A stretch of 64,000 nt of DNA from Halorubrum sp. BV1. Lineage in GTDB: Archaea; Halobacteriota; Halobacteria; Halobacteriales; Haloferacaceae. Each line of letters begins with the position of its first letter. Position 1 is the first letter of the stretch. The position numbers and the translations under genes were made by a program. The notes under the pieces are model-generated. The model did no database searches and had not been told where the DNA came from. It saw only the letters and a program-made list of their open reading frames with translations. Positions 1 to 7,865 of this stretch are shown in pieces. The stretch is taken from contig NZ_JQKV01000005.1 of the NCBI RefSeq assembly GCF_000746205.1, positions 124,001 to 188,000 of the forward strand, written 5' to 3'.

Positions 1-128
1 TTCCGCGAGTCATCTACCACAGCGGCGCATTCGGGATCGAACCCATTACCTACGTCCTCGGGGAGACCGCGGAAGACGCCGCTCGCCTCGCGGTCTCGCT
101 CCTCGAGACGGTCCAGGAAGCCGAGTGA
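1..128 (+). CDS. ThiN-domain protein, C-terminal fragment (possible thiamine regulator ThiR)
   Basis: Only the last 41 codons are in the window; the frame is open from base 3 to the TGA at 126-128. The tail reads RVIYHSGAFGIEPITYVLG, which matches the closing motif of ThiN domains and resembles the end of the ThiD-ThiN protein encoded next door (VVFDRGDVGKEPITRMLA). In archaea this domain is found either as a thiamine-phosphate synthase or as the ligand-binding half of the HTH regulator ThiR. The position directly before thiD, which could start at GTG 125 and overlap, suggests one thiamine operon or divergent copies. Which of the two roles applies cannot be decided without the N-terminus. Confidence 0.6.
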   Translation, partial: PRVIYHSGAFGIEPITYVLGETAEDAARLAVSLLETVQEAE

Positions 129-175
129 CGCGGCTCGACCATTACCGATTTGTACTCGTCGGTTATATCACTGAT

Positions 176-1537
176 ATGCCCACAGTACGAGGGCCAGCCC
201 CGGTTGAGCTCCCCCAGGTCATGACGATCGCCGGGAGTGACTCGGGCGGTGGCGCCGGCATCCAAGCGGACCTCAAGACGATGGAGGCACTCGACACCTT
301 TGCGACGAGTGCGATCACGAGCCTCACGGCACAGAACACCGTTGGCGTGGAGTCGATCCATCCCGTCCCGGTCGAGGAAATCGAGGCCCAGGTTGAGGCT
401 ATCCGTACCGATTTCGATTTACAGGCCGTCAAGACAGGCATGTTGGGTGTTGAACCCGTCGTAGAGAGGGTTGCGTCGTACGCTGCTGACATGGACGTGC
501 CCTTCGTCGTCGATCCGGTTATGGTCGCCGCCTCGGGCGACCAATTGCTCGATCATGACGCTGCAGCCGCCTACGAGGGGTTGATCGCCGAGTCAGCGGT
601 CGTGACGCCAAACACTGACGAAGCCGAAATACTCACAGACATCCCGGTCAAGGATCCGGACTCGATGCAGGCTGCGGGGCAGAGACTCGTGGAGATGGGA
701 GCCGACACAGCACTTGTGAAAGGTGGCCATGTCGGCGATGAGCATGTCGTTCGAGATGTCATCGTGACTCGGGACGACGTAACCACACTTGAGCACTCGA
801 GAGTAGACTCGGACGCGACACACGGTTCGGGATGTACACTTTCGAGTGCGATCGCGGCACGACTGGCTCACGGCGATGACATCCCGGAGGCGATCGAATC
901 CGGCGTGGCATTCATGACCCGCGCCATCAGATACCCGCTCGACGTCGGCGAGGGACCAGGACCGGTCCACCACCTCGCGAATATCCGGGATCGGTCAGCC
1001 AGACAGCCCACTCAGGAAGCTGTCGAGTCCGTCGTGGAGCAGCTGGTCTCTACTGGCGTGTCGTCGATCGTTCCGGAGGTTGGGATGAACGTGGTCGGGG
1101 CCACGCCCTACGCAGAACGGCCGGATGAGACCGTCGCCGTCGAGGGACGGATCGCCCGGACGATGACCGGAATCCGCGTGACGCGGGGAACACGCTTCGG
1201 CGCCTCGAGCCACGTCGCCCGCTTCCTGCTGTCGGCGCGGGAGCACGACCCCGACATCCGGTTCGCCGCGAACCTCCGGTTCGACGATTCCATCGAGGCA
1301 GCCCTGGAGAAGATTGATGCCCCAGTTGTCGAGATCGACCGCTCAAACGAACCGGAACCTGACGAGGAAGGCTCGACCATGGGCTGGGCGGCCGAGCGAG
1401 CCTTCGAGCAGGTCGAAACCACGCCGGCGGTCGTCTTCGACCGAGGTGACGTTGGCAAGGAACCGATCACGCGCATGCTTGCAAGCGACGCCGCCGATCT
1501 TGCGGCCCGTGCACTCTCGATAGCTGAGGAGTTATGA
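176..1537 (+). CDS. thiD: Bifunctional hydroxymethylpyrimidine kinase / thiamine-phosphate synthase (ThiD-ThiN)
   Basis: 453 aa. The N-terminal ~260 residues are a ribokinase-fold ThiD that phosphorylates HMP and HMP-P: GSDSGGGAGIQADLKTM substrate loop, DPVMVAASGD, TPNTDEAEIL and the anion hole/catalytic base in THGSGCTLSSA. The C-terminal ~170 residues are a ThiN domain, which in archaea joins HMP-PP and HET-P to form thiamine phosphate. The fusion therefore covers two steps of cytoplasmic thiamine synthesis. I chose ATG 176 over the in-frame GTG 125: the GTG overlaps the upstream gene, whereas ATG 176 lies just behind an AT-rich promoter-like stretch (ttatatca, 163-170) and opens directly into the conserved domain. 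The stop codon overlaps an ATG at 1534. Confidence 0.9.
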   Translation: MPTVRGPAPVELPQVMTIAGSDSGGGAGIQADLKTMEALDTFATSAITSLTAQNTVGVESIHPVPVEEIEAQVEAIRTDFDLQAVKTGMLGVEPVVERVASYAADMDVPFVVDPVMVAASGDQLLDHDAAAAYEGLIAESAVVTPNTDEAEILTDIPVKDPDSMQAAGQRLVEMGADTALVKGGHVGDEHVVRDVIVTRDDVTTLEHSRVDSDATHGSGCTLSSAIAARLAHGDDIPEAIESGVAFMTRAIRYPLDVGEGPGPVHHLANIRDRSARQPTQEAVESVVEQLVSTGVSSIVPEVGMNVVGATPYAERPDETVAVEGRIARTMTGIRVTRGTRFGASSHVARFLLSAREHDPDIRFAANLRFDDSIEAALEKIDAPVVEIDRSNEPEPDEEGSTMGWAAERAFEQVETTPAVVFDRGDVGKEPITRMLASDAADLAARALSIAEEL

Positions 1538-1628
1538 ACCGTCCGAGGGCAACTGGATTGCACAAAACTACCGACACTCGGACGACGATACCGCCAGCGT
1601 CCTCCGTGAGCTTGAGCAGCTGAAGCAG

Positions 1629-2057
1629 TTGCTCGATGAGACGCGAACAGAGCGCGGGTCTGCGTACGCTGCTGTCCCGTTCCTGTTCCTCGACACGCTC
1701 TCGACGATGACCCTCTACGTGGACGAAGGGCGTAACCGGAGCATCCACGCCGACCAACCCTCGGATCTCCTCGAGCCGGACAATATGGAGCATCTTGATC
1801 AGCCGATGTTCCTGCTCGGTCACGGCGTCGAGAACCCAGCCGACGGCATTCACGGCGACGAAGAGTACCTCTACGTCGTTGAACTTCCGACCCGGAACCC
1901 GTTCGAGGAGCCATCCGAGTGGACGGTCAAGGTGAGTGGTCACTCCGCATTCCCGCGCTGGGATGGTCCGACCGAGGAAGCCTTCGAGCGGGCCAGCTGG
2001 CAGTTCCACGGCCCGCTTGAGCAGGCGCTCGAAGAGCTGGTCGCTGAGCCTGCGTGA
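1629..2057 (+). CDS. Conserved hypothetical protein with a likely disrupted start
   Basis: 142 aa from the first possible start, a TTG. I do not recognise the family. The same frame stays open upstream to the TAG at 1521-1523 and reads like protein (YEPSEGNWIAQNYRHSDDD...), so about 32 further codons look coding but have no ATG/GTG. An ATG at 1534 sits in a typical ATGA overlap with the thiD stop but is in another frame and stops after 29 codons. A single-base indel just behind 1534 would restore one continuous gene of about 175 aa. The product is acidic, soluble, without membrane segment or metal motif. Co-direction and overlap with thiD suggest cotranscription. Confidence 0.6.
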   Translation: MLDETRTERGSAYAAVPFLFLDTLSTMTLYVDEGRNRSIHADQPSDLLEPDNMEHLDQPMFLLGHGVENPADGIHGDEEYLYVVELPTRNPFEEPSEWTVKVSGHSAFPRWDGPTEEAFERASWQFHGPLEQALEELVAEPA

Positions 2058-2070
2058 ACGCGTAGCCCGC

Positions 2071-3435
2071 TCAGATGATGCCGCCGATGACGAGGAGTCC
2101 GACGACGAGCAGCACCGTCGCGACAACGCTTCCCCCGGCCAGTAACTTGTTCTCCATCGCCTTCTTGTGAAGCGGCATATCGGCGTACTCCTCGCGGAAC
2201 GCCTCGAGATTCTCCTCGTCGTAGAAGTACTTCGTCTTCAATGCGAACCGTTCCGTCACCGCGCAGCCCGTACAGACCGGTTCGCCTTCCAGCCGCTCCG
2301 TTTTGGTGTGGCTGGAGCAGGCGATGGCCCCGCAGTTCGGACAGTAGGTGTACGTCTCGGTGACGCCACTCGTGTCACAGTGGACGCACTGATGGATGCC
2401 GTCCTCGGCGGTCACTCTCGACGGGCCTGCCACGTAGTACTCGTAGGGGTAGGTGTACTCCTGGACGTCGGTAGTGTGCCGAACTTCCGGGAGGTACACT
2501 GGTTCGATCGACTGGACAGAGATGTCCGAGCGGTTCGGCTCACAGGTCTTGTTGTACGTGACGTTGTTGTCGCCGGTGTAGGTCACCGTCGTCGTGTGGA
2601 GTTGCTGGAGGCGCTCGACTGCCCACTCCTTGTACTCCGTTTGGGTCTGCCCGAACCGGCGCTCCTCGATGTCGTCGAACACCTCTCCGAACTGCCCGGT
2701 GTCGAGGTCGACAGTCGCGTGGAGATTCTCGGTGACCAGCGTCCCGACGTCCTCGTCGACGACCTGCGGCTGCCCGCGTTCGGCGTGGGCAACGAATCGG
2801 GTCCGGTCGTTGATCCGGTGAATGACGCCCACCGACGTTTCGAAGACGGCGTTCGTGTCCGCAGTGACCGCGACCACCGGGCGGAACGTCACCACCGAAT
2901 GCGGGTCTGGCAGGTCGGTAGCCTCGATGTTCTCGATGTCGCGGAACGCCTCCGCGACGGCCGCGTCGACGTCGGCGGCAGGGTCGTACGGGCGGAGCGT
3001 CTCGTCACAGAGAATCTCGATGCGCCCATTGTAGAGGTCGAGGCCGATCTCGTCGGCGATCTCTCGGAGATCCTCGCCATCGAGTAACTCGATTGGGTGT
3101 GGGTCGTCGTTCTGCTGGAGTCGGTTTGCGTACTCCTGAGCAGGGTTCGTGAACCGGCCAGTCGTCACAACCATTCCACGTTTCGGGCCGTCGAAGTCGA
3201 ACGTCGCGATCGCCGAGTGGAGCTTCTGGACGACCGGCCGCCCGACCGTCCCCGTGTGCTTGCACTCGACGATGATCGCGCGCCGCCTGCCGTCGACGAC
3301 CTCCTCCATGATGACGTCGCGACCCTCGTCAGCCGTGCGGTCGGCCTGGCGGACGTTCTCGTAGCCGAGGTTCCGGAACACGTCCTCCATCACGTCCTCG
3401 AACTCGAACCCCGAGAGATCGTCCAGTACAGCCAT
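2071..3435 (-). CDS. Membrane-anchored Mrr-like restriction endonuclease with zinc ribbons
   Basis: 454 aa. Residues 1-120 form an Mrr_cat-type PD-(D/E)XK nuclease: FEDVMEDVFRNLGYENV, then DEGRDVIMEE and the catalytic IIVECKH, followed by the helix GRPVVQKLHSAI. A long middle part of unknown function follows. Two zinc-ribbon-like cysteine clusters come next (CVHC...CPNCGAIACSSH and CTGC). The last ~20 residues are one hydrophobic helix (GGSVVATVLLVVGLLVIGGII). Mrr enzymes cut modified DNA; the C-terminal anchor suggests activity at the membrane, where foreign DNA enters. ATG 3435 is preferred to a TTG two codons upstream. It is convergent with the gene ending at 2057. Confidence 0.8.
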   Translation of the reverse strand: MAVLDDLSGFEFEDVMEDVFRNLGYENVRQADRTADEGRDVIMEEVVDGRRRAIIVECKHTGTVGRPVVQKLHSAIATFDFDGPKRGMVVTTGRFTNPAQEYANRLQQNDDPHPIELLDGEDLREIADEIGLDLYNGRIEILCDETLRPYDPAADVDAAVAEAFRDIENIEATDLPDPHSVVTFRPVVAVTADTNAVFETSVGVIHRINDRTRFVAHAERGQPQVVDEDVGTLVTENLHATVDLDTGQFGEVFDDIEERRFGQTQTEYKEWAVERLQQLHTTTVTYTGDNNVTYNKTCEPNRSDISVQSIEPVYLPEVRHTTDVQEYTYPYEYYVAGPSRVTAEDGIHQCVHCDTSGVTETYTYCPNCGAIACSSHTKTERLEGEPVCTGCAVTERFALKTKYFYDEENLEAFREEYADMPLHKKAMENKLLAGGSVVATVLLVVGLLVIGGII

Positions 3436-3497
3436 CCTCAATAATGTGGACAGTACGTTGCAACTGCCAAATACGTTGCCGAACGCTGCGCCGTCCT

Positions 3498-3553
3498 GTT
3501 TGTGGAACCCCTGAAAGGGGTGCGGGGGTCACCGAACCGCCCGCGAGCAACGA
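3498..3553 (+). promoter_or_regulatory. GC-hairpin leader element, copy 1
   Basis: A T-rich tract is followed by a tight hairpin (CCCC-TGAAA-GGGG, 3508-3520) and a G-run (tgcgggggtcacc), ending just before the ATG at 3554. The same order (T-tract, CCCC-loop-GGGG hairpin, G-run with second inverted repeat, start codon) recurs before six other genes in the first 13 kb. Function unknown; a shared 5' untranslated structure is the simplest reading. Confidence 0.55.
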
Positions 3554-3763
3554 ATGAATGGGAATGTACCTGTAGCAAGTTCGGAATCGGTTCCAGTCGC
3601 ATCGCCCGGTCAGTCTCACCGAGACGCAGTCGAATACGTCGGCTTCCGCGTCGACGGCCAAGCCGTCGTCCTGAACCTCTCGGAGCATCGGCGACTCTCC
3701 CTCGAGCGCAGTCTGGACCTCGTCAACCACAGTCCGCAAATCCAACCGAAGCTACTTACGTGA
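3554..3763 (+). CDS. Small hypothetical protein
   Basis: 69 aa. Codon use after residue 20 is strongly haloarchaeal (GTC, GAC, CTC, TTC) and the ATG follows a copy of the recurrent leader element, which together make the plus strand the likely coding strand. The core (VEYVGFRVDGQAVVLN...RRLSLERSLDLVNHSP) has no motif I can assign to a function. A competing minus-strand frame (3329-3745) begins plausibly but then runs into the Mrr-like gene. It stands alone just upstream of the toxin-antitoxin operator. Confidence 0.5.
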   Translation: MNGNVPVASSESVPVASPGQSHRDAVEYVGFRVDGQAVVLNLSEHRRLSLERSLDLVNHSPQIQPKLLT

Positions 3764-3777
3764 TACAAGTGTATCAC
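3760..3777. promoter_or_regulatory. Operator palindrome of the RHH/RelE operon
   Basis: GTGATACA-AG-TGTATCAC is a perfect 8-bp inverted repeat with a 2-bp centre, 5 bp before the antitoxin ATG. Ribbon-helix-helix antitoxins bind short palindromes of this size over their own promoter, so autoregulation is the natural inference. Confidence 0.7.
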
Positions 3778-3782
3778 AGCAT

Positions 3783-4061
3783 ATGAGCACTGACAGCGAC
3801 GCCGGCGGCGACGGTGAAATGGAGAAGATCAACGTCCGGGTGCCACAGTCGCTGCTGGCACAGGTCGACGACGTCTGGGAGGAGCGTGGCTATGCGAACA
3901 AATCCGAGTTCATCCGCGACGCGCTTCGGGACGCTGTCAACCCGCCAACGCAGCTGTCCGAGGAAGCGCTGGAGCATCTGGCCGAGAGCCGCACGCAGCG
4001 AGAGCAGGGCGAGACGGTGTCGCAGGACGACGTGAAGGACCGGCTGGGCATCGATGACTGA
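3783..4061 (+). CDS. Ribbon-helix-helix antitoxin (CopG/ParD-like)
   Basis: 92 aa. Residues 14-48 give the RHH fold: a short strand (EKINVRVPQSLLAQVDDVW) and two helices with YANKSEFIRDALRDAV, matching CopG/ParD DNA-binding domains. The acidic C-terminus (SQDDVKDRLGIDD) would bind the toxin. The gene overlaps the RelE-like toxin by 8 bp and has a palindrome at its promoter, the usual arrangement of a type II toxin-antitoxin operon in which the antitoxin represses transcription and neutralises the toxin. The start follows the palindrome directly, so the mRNA is probably nearly leaderless. Confidence 0.88.
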   Translation: MSTDSDAGGDGEMEKINVRVPQSLLAQVDDVWEERGYANKSEFIRDALRDAVNPPTQLSEEALEHLAESRTQREQGETVSQDDVKDRLGIDD

Positions 4062-4317
4062 GGTCGAGTGGACACCGAAAGCACTCGATTTGCTGGAGGG
4101 ACTCGAATCGGAAGCGCAAGAGCGGTTGGTGAAGAAACTCGACGAGGCGAAAGACTGGACCTCCCATCGCCTCGAAAAACTCAGCGGGTATCCGTACTAC
4201 AAGCTTCGTGCCGGCGACTACCGTGCGATCATCACGTGGAACCGAGACGAAAATGTCCTGATCGTCGAGGCGGTCGGGCATCGCCGGAATATCTACGACC
4301 GACACCTCCCACCGTAA
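4054..4317 (+). CDS. RelE/ParE-family toxin
   Basis: 87 aa, the usual length for this fold. The sequence shows the RelE order: EVEWTPKALDLLEGL, two helices, then the strand block LSGYPYYKLRAGDYRAIITWNRDE and VIEAVGHRRNIYDR near the end. Conserved R and Y/H residues in YRAII and GHRRNIYDR correspond to the RNA-contacting face of RelE. Members are ribosome-dependent mRNA interferases or, in the ParE branch, gyrase inhibitors; the GHRRNIYDR ending favours RelE/YafQ type. Translationally coupled to the antitoxin (8-bp overlap). Confidence 0.87.
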   Translation: MTEVEWTPKALDLLEGLESEAQERLVKKLDEAKDWTSHRLEKLSGYPYYKLRAGDYRAIITWNRDENVLIVEAVGHRRNIYDRHLPP

Positions 4318-4385
4318 CACACGCGGTCTACAGACCTGCTCAGGTCGGTAACGAACTCGGTCTGAAATTCAAGTACGATTCCGGT

Positions 4386-4444
4386 TGGTAGTGTTTATTG
4401 CCCCCGAGAGGGCTGCGGGGGAGTTCACTCCCCGTCACCGAGCT
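4386..4444 (+). promoter_or_regulatory. GC-hairpin leader element, copy 2
   Basis: T-rich tract, then CCC-CGAGA-GGG hairpin (4402-4413) and a second hairpin GGGGAG-TTCA-CTCCCC (4419-4434), ending 10 bp before ATG 4445. Same architecture as the other leader copies; here the downstream reading frame is short and probably broken. Confidence 0.6.
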
Positions 4445-4567
4445 ATGACTGATTCAGAGTACCCCTGGCGAGACGAATCGCTCCGTTGTGACCCCTACTG
4501 GAAGCAGGAGTTGGGGATGGGGTCGAGAGTTTATAACCCATTACGGGGGAACCGCGGAGGGAGGTGA
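4445..4567 (+). pseudogene. Truncated small ORF behind leader copy 2
   Basis: 40 aa from the ATG placed correctly behind the leader (MTDSEYPWRDESLRCDPYW...). The start resembles the opening of short haloarchaeal HTH proteins, in which a WRDE-x-L-x(3)-YW segment leads into a helix-turn-helix, but here it stops at the RBS of the next gene with no domain completed. I read it as a remnant, or a leader peptide for the HNH gene 7 bp downstream. Confidence 0.4.
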
Positions 4568-4574
4568 CAGATCT

Positions 4575-5399
4575 TTGACCGACCATATCTGTGACTACTG
4601 TGGCGAGTCGTTTGCGACCTCCAACGAGTTGGGTGGCCACGTAACCGCAGTCCATCGTCGCGACCAAATCGTAACGGACGCGAACGTAATTCTCGACGAC
4701 CTCCAGCGTGTCGCAGACAAATTAGGAAAACCACCGACAGCAAAGGAGATGAGCGAGCACGGGGAGTACTCCCAGCGCGTCTGCCAGAACAAATTTGGGA
4801 GCTGGAACGAGGCGCTTCGTGAGGCTGGCTACGCTCCAAACCGGAAATTTCGACTCACCGATCAGGACCTGTTGGACGAGATTGACCGCCTTGCGGAGCA
4901 GTTGGGTCGCCCGCCATCAAGTGGGGAGATGGATCGGGTTGGGGAATATCACAGATGGACGTATGACCACCGGTTTGGCGGGTGGGAAGAAGCACTCAAC
5001 GAAGCTGGCTTCTCACAACCACGGTCCTATCAAGAACGTTCAGAGATCCCTTACGGGCCAAATTGGCCGGAGCAACGGCGGCAAGCATTGGAACGTGATA
5101 ACTTCCAGTGCCAAACGCCGTGGTGTGAGATGACTCAAGCGGATCATCAAGAGCAGGTTGGGAAGGACATCTCTGTCCACCATTTGGTTCCGCGGAAGTC
5201 CTTCGTCACCCCCGATGGGCAGTTTGACCACGAACAGGCGAATCGAGTCTCGAATCTCGTGACGGTCTGTTCGAAGCATCATCTCATCTGGGAAGCCGTC
5301 GCCCCGCAGCGGTTGGATACGATTGTCGACGCCACACGGCCACCAGAGCGAGGTCGGCCGGAGGGTGTTGCTCTTCCCCTACGAGGGGATGAGGGGTAA
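4575..5399 (+). CDS. C2H2 zinc finger / HNH-repeat endonuclease (homing-endonuclease-like)
   Basis: 274 aa from TTG 4575, chosen because GGAGGTGA (4560-4567) sits at ideal SD distance and the protein then opens directly with a zinc finger (CDYCGESFATSNELGGHVTAVH without its last residues). Two HNH-associated repeats follow (LGKPPTAKEMSEHGEYS...FGSWNEALREAGY and LGRPPSSGEMDRVGEYH...FGGWEEALNEAGF), each a small helical DNA-binding unit. A C-terminal HNH nuclease with CQTPWC, ISVHHLVPRKSF and NLVTVCSKHHLIWE ends the protein. Such proteins are site-specific DNA nickases/nucleases of mobile DNA. A five-repeat paralogue lies at 9719-10936. Confidence 0.8.
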   Translation: MTDHICDYCGESFATSNELGGHVTAVHRRDQIVTDANVILDDLQRVADKLGKPPTAKEMSEHGEYSQRVCQNKFGSWNEALREAGYAPNRKFRLTDQDLLDEIDRLAEQLGRPPSSGEMDRVGEYHRWTYDHRFGGWEEALNEAGFSQPRSYQERSEIPYGPNWPEQRRQALERDNFQCQTPWCEMTQADHQEQVGKDISVHHLVPRKSFVTPDGQFDHEQANRVSNLVTVCSKHHLIWEAVAPQRLDTIVDATRPPERGRPEGVALPLRGDEG

Positions 5400-5415
5400 C
5401 CCCCTCGTGATTCAA
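5369..5415 (+). promoter_or_regulatory. GC-hairpin leader element, copy 3
   Basis: CCCC-TAC-GAGGGG hairpin (5377-5389) followed by GAGGGG-TAA-CCCCCTC (5391-5405) and the ATG at 5416. It overlaps the 3' end of the HNH gene, so the leader is embedded in coding sequence and its pattern cannot be explained by codon choice alone. Confidence 0.6.
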
Positions 5416-5658
5416 ATGCGACAGACAGACGAGCCTATCCCGACGCCCAATCCAGGCGCTCTCACGAACAGAGAACGACTCCGGAGACACCTCACCAGTG
5501 CCCTCGAAAGCGCCGAGTCGGCAGAGACGAAAGCCCATCTCCGAGGAGCTCTTGCTGCGTGGCAGAATCTCCCGCCGACACCACTCGTCGAGTGTCCGCT
5601 CTGTGGAAAAGTCGGGCTTCCAGAGCGAATCCAAGCTCACGGGTGTCGACAGTCGTAG
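5416..5658 (+). CDS. Small zinc-finger hypothetical protein
   Basis: 80 aa. The start is the ATG behind leader copy 3 rather than the upstream in-frame GTG 5323, which lies inside the HNH gene. A central helix (NRERLRRHLTSALESAESAETKAHL as read in pieces) precedes a C-terminal metal site CPLCGKVGLPERIQAHGC, i.e. C-x2-C-x10-H-x-C. Such single-finger proteins are frequent on haloarchaeal plasmids, with roles in DNA or protein binding only guessed at. No function assigned. Confidence 0.6.
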   Translation: MRQTDEPIPTPNPGALTNRERLRRHLTSALESAESAETKAHLRGALAAWQNLPPTPLVECPLCGKVGLPERIQAHGCRQS

Positions 5659-5661
5659 CGT

Positions 5662-5723
5662 CGTTTTTGCGCCTCGATGGGTGGAGGCGCAGAGCAGAAC
5701 GCTTCGCGCCTTCGGAGCATGTT
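5662..5723 (+). promoter_or_regulatory. GC-hairpin leader element, copy 4
   Basis: gtttttgCGCC then a hairpin-forming stretch (gcgcctcgatgggtggaggcgc) and a second GC-rich inverted segment ending in TTCGGAGCATGTT before ATG 5724. The T-tract plus GCGCC opening is nearly the same as copy 7. Confidence 0.55.
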
Positions 5724-6881
5724 ATGAAAGACCCAGAGGAAGCTACGGTCTTCGCAGGCCTCGATGGGCGAACCGAGACGGAACTACCCGAGTGGTACGC
5801 CGAGCAATACGGAGGTCTCGAACCAATCAGCTTCAGTGAGGCGATTCGAAACCTCCCACAGGCAGTCGATACAGCAGTCGCATATCGCAACCCGTACAGC
5901 GATGAGTGGGTCGAAACGGAGCGGTTCAACGCCATCGTCGAGCCATCCCGGCTACAAGCAGAAGCAGACGGTGATACCGAAGCAGAGTCGCTATTTCACA
6001 TCCCGACTGACTCCTACTCGATCATCAACCCGGTCGACGTCTACGGGCCGCTGGAGGAGGTCCTCCGCGAGGAGACCATCGACGGGACGCCGCTGGGTGA
6101 GGTGATGTTCGGCGAGATTCGGCGCTACCGGTGCGGCGGCGAGGTCCATATGGACATCATGTTCGACGGCCTCGAGGTGCGCCTGCCCGGTCGGTCGGAC
6201 CCGATTACGATGGGCGTCACGTCGGGCTACGACTTCTTCGGCGAGCACGCCGTCTACGTGGAGGGGTTCGCCCAGGATGGCTACTGCTCGAACACGATGC
6301 GTTCGCTCACCGACAAGGAAGTCATCAAGCACGTCGGCGACGTGCGGAACTTCCGCACCTGGTGGGAGGAACTCCTCGCACAGGTCGAGCTCGTCGCCGA
6401 CGACCTCTTCGAGTTCATCCGAGACGCTCAGGATATCGACCTCGACTTCTCGGAGCTCCCGTTCACCGTCACGGAGTTCTACACCCTGCTGGGCTTCCCG
6501 GACTACCTGGCCGAGCGTGCCGCCGGCGATGCAGAAGCCAATGCGGCGTCCCCCTTCGAGATCGATATGTGGACGCTGCATTCCGGCGCGACGTACGCGC
6601 TCACCCACTTCTTCCAGGGTAAAGAGGGGGCATCCCTCGATCAATACGTTCGGATCGCCAACGACATTCTGTTCAACCCGGAAGGCACGATCGAGCGCGT
6701 CGAGCAGGCGTACGAGCAGCAGTTAGAGGCGGACGGCGACGACGGGTCACAGGCGTCGCTGGCCGGCGAACGAGCGCTGGCCAGCATCGAGCGCGTCAGC
6801 GACGACCTGCAGGAGAAAGTCGAGCAGTTCGAAGAACGCGAGGACGCGCTGCGTGAGCGGTTCCAAGAGGCGATGGGCTAA
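5724..6881 (+). CDS. Conserved haloarchaeal plasmid protein, DUF932-like
   Basis: 385 aa. ATG 5724 follows leader copy 4; the open frame extends upstream to 5559 but that part overlaps the previous gene. The protein resembles large plasmid/phage proteins of the DUF932 type: an N-terminal region with GLDGRTETELPEWYAEQYG, a central beta-rich part containing RRYRCGGEVHMDIMFDGLEV and GYDFFGEHAVYVEGF, and a C-terminal helical/coiled-coil tail (LQEKVEQFEEREDALRERFQ). DUF932 proteins are unstudied; they are often found beside anti-restriction and transfer genes. Assignment to DUF932 is from general resemblance, not a search. Confidence 0.6.
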   Translation: MKDPEEATVFAGLDGRTETELPEWYAEQYGGLEPISFSEAIRNLPQAVDTAVAYRNPYSDEWVETERFNAIVEPSRLQAEADGDTEAESLFHIPTDSYSIINPVDVYGPLEEVLREETIDGTPLGEVMFGEIRRYRCGGEVHMDIMFDGLEVRLPGRSDPITMGVTSGYDFFGEHAVYVEGFAQDGYCSNTMRSLTDKEVIKHVGDVRNFRTWWEELLAQVELVADDLFEFIRDAQDIDLDFSELPFTVTEFYTLLGFPDYLAERAAGDAEANAASPFEIDMWTLHSGATYALTHFFQGKEGASLDQYVRIANDILFNPEGTIERVEQAYEQQLEADGDDGSQASLAGERALASIERVSDDLQEKVEQFEEREDALRERFQEAMG

Positions 6882-6978
6882 GAGCAGTCGGAGAGAAGAT
6901 TCGCCAGGCGTGCTTCCGTTCTAGCGGCTGGAATCCACTGCTGACAGTATTAAGTGAGTAGGGGCGTACCCAGAGACC

Positions 6979-7290
6979 ATGTCTATTGAGCATAATCCGA
7001 CTCTCGACGTGCGAGAGCCACAGCAGGGGGATATAGAGACTTTTGAAGAGTTGGAGCGTGGTGACTCGGTCAAATTCTTTGAATGGCCCGTCGAGCCGTT
7101 GACCGTGATCGGCTGGGAAGAAGACGATAATGTCGGGAAGCGGGTACGAGTTGAAGCAGAAGGCGGCGAGTCGTTTCTCTACCAAGTAGACGGCCACCTC
7201 TGGCATTACGTCCCTGAGGACGAGTTCGCCGGCGAGAATAACCCATACCCTGTTCAGAACCTCGTTTTGCTCGAATCCTCGGAAGCCTGA
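6979..7290 (+). CDS. Hypothetical protein, SH3-like beta-rich
   Basis: 103 aa. ATG 6979 lies about 30 bp behind a TATA-like tattaa (6948-6953). Sequence alternates charged and aromatic residues (GDSVKFFEWPVEPLTVIGWEEDD, GESFLYQVDGHLWHYVPED), as expected for a small beta-barrel that handles nucleic acid or protein, but no family is recognised. No partner gene overlaps. Codon bias is weaker than in neighbours. Confidence 0.55.
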   Translation: MSIEHNPTLDVREPQQGDIETFEELERGDSVKFFEWPVEPLTVIGWEEDDNVGKRVRVEAEGGESFLYQVDGHLWHYVPEDEFAGENNPYPVQNLVLLESSEA

Positions 7291-7429
7291 TTGGGCTTCG
7301 AGACCGCGCGAATCCTGTCGTGAAGGCCTCTATATTGATGGTCTCATTCGCAGTGGCTGCGCCTTCCCAAGATCTACTGCTTCAATTCTCTGCTGTTGCT
7401 CGTGCCCTCAATAGGTGGAGGCATCCGTT

Positions 7430-7651
7430 ATGGGTACTTCTACAGACGACTCAGAGGCGTCAGACGAATTTCCGCCTGAAAAGCGGCTTGAGGCGCCGAA
7501 CACGCGCCTGATCAAGGCAGGGATCGCGACGATTCCGGATATGGAAACCCTCCAGGAGTGCGTTGCCTACGAGAACGCCCACCAGAACCGAACGCAGATT
7601 CTGCGCCGGCTCAAGTGGAAGGCTGAAGAGTTGCGTGAGAACGAAGAGTAA
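7430..7651 (+). CDS. Small hypothetical protein
   Basis: 73 aa. GGTGGAGG at 7414-7421 is a good SD for ATG 7430. The product is acidic at the N-terminus and basic/helical later (ENAHQNRTQILRRLKWKAEELREN), which could be a short RNA- or DNA-binding helix. No family recognised. A long inverted repeat (7661-7702) starts 9 bp after the stop. Confidence 0.5.
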   Translation: MGTSTDDSEASDEFPPEKRLEAPNTRLIKAGIATIPDMETLQECVAYENAHQNRTQILRRLKWKAEELRENEE

Positions 7652-7660
7652 GCTCTATTC

Positions 7661-7702
7661 TTAACCAACACACTCCACGTGAGTTCCCCTATTGTTGGTT
7701 AA
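7661..7702. repeat. Inverted repeat, family A, copy 1 (10-22-10)
   Basis: TTAACCAACA at 7661-7670 and its reverse complement TGTTGGTTAA at 7693-7702, 22 bp apart, between a small gene and the histidine kinase gene. Copies with identical arms recur at 15638, 20075 and 62450. Confidence 0.75.
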
Positions 7703-7865
7703 TACGCTGTACCAGTACTGTTGGAGCCTTATGAGTTGGACGCCAACTCTGGGAATCAACGGAGAGATGGAATGCCTAGTGGCCGGAAGAAGCCCGATAT
7801 CCCCCTGAAAGAGGGCTGTTCCAAACCGTTATTTAACACCCCGAGAACAACCCTTTATCTGGATA

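Noticed and set aside
2167..3087. Long plus-strand open frame of 306 codons
   Set aside because: Antisense to the Mrr-like nuclease gene, whose minus-strand protein has recognisable motifs; the plus frame is a GC-rich shadow rich in Val/Arg/Asp without domain.
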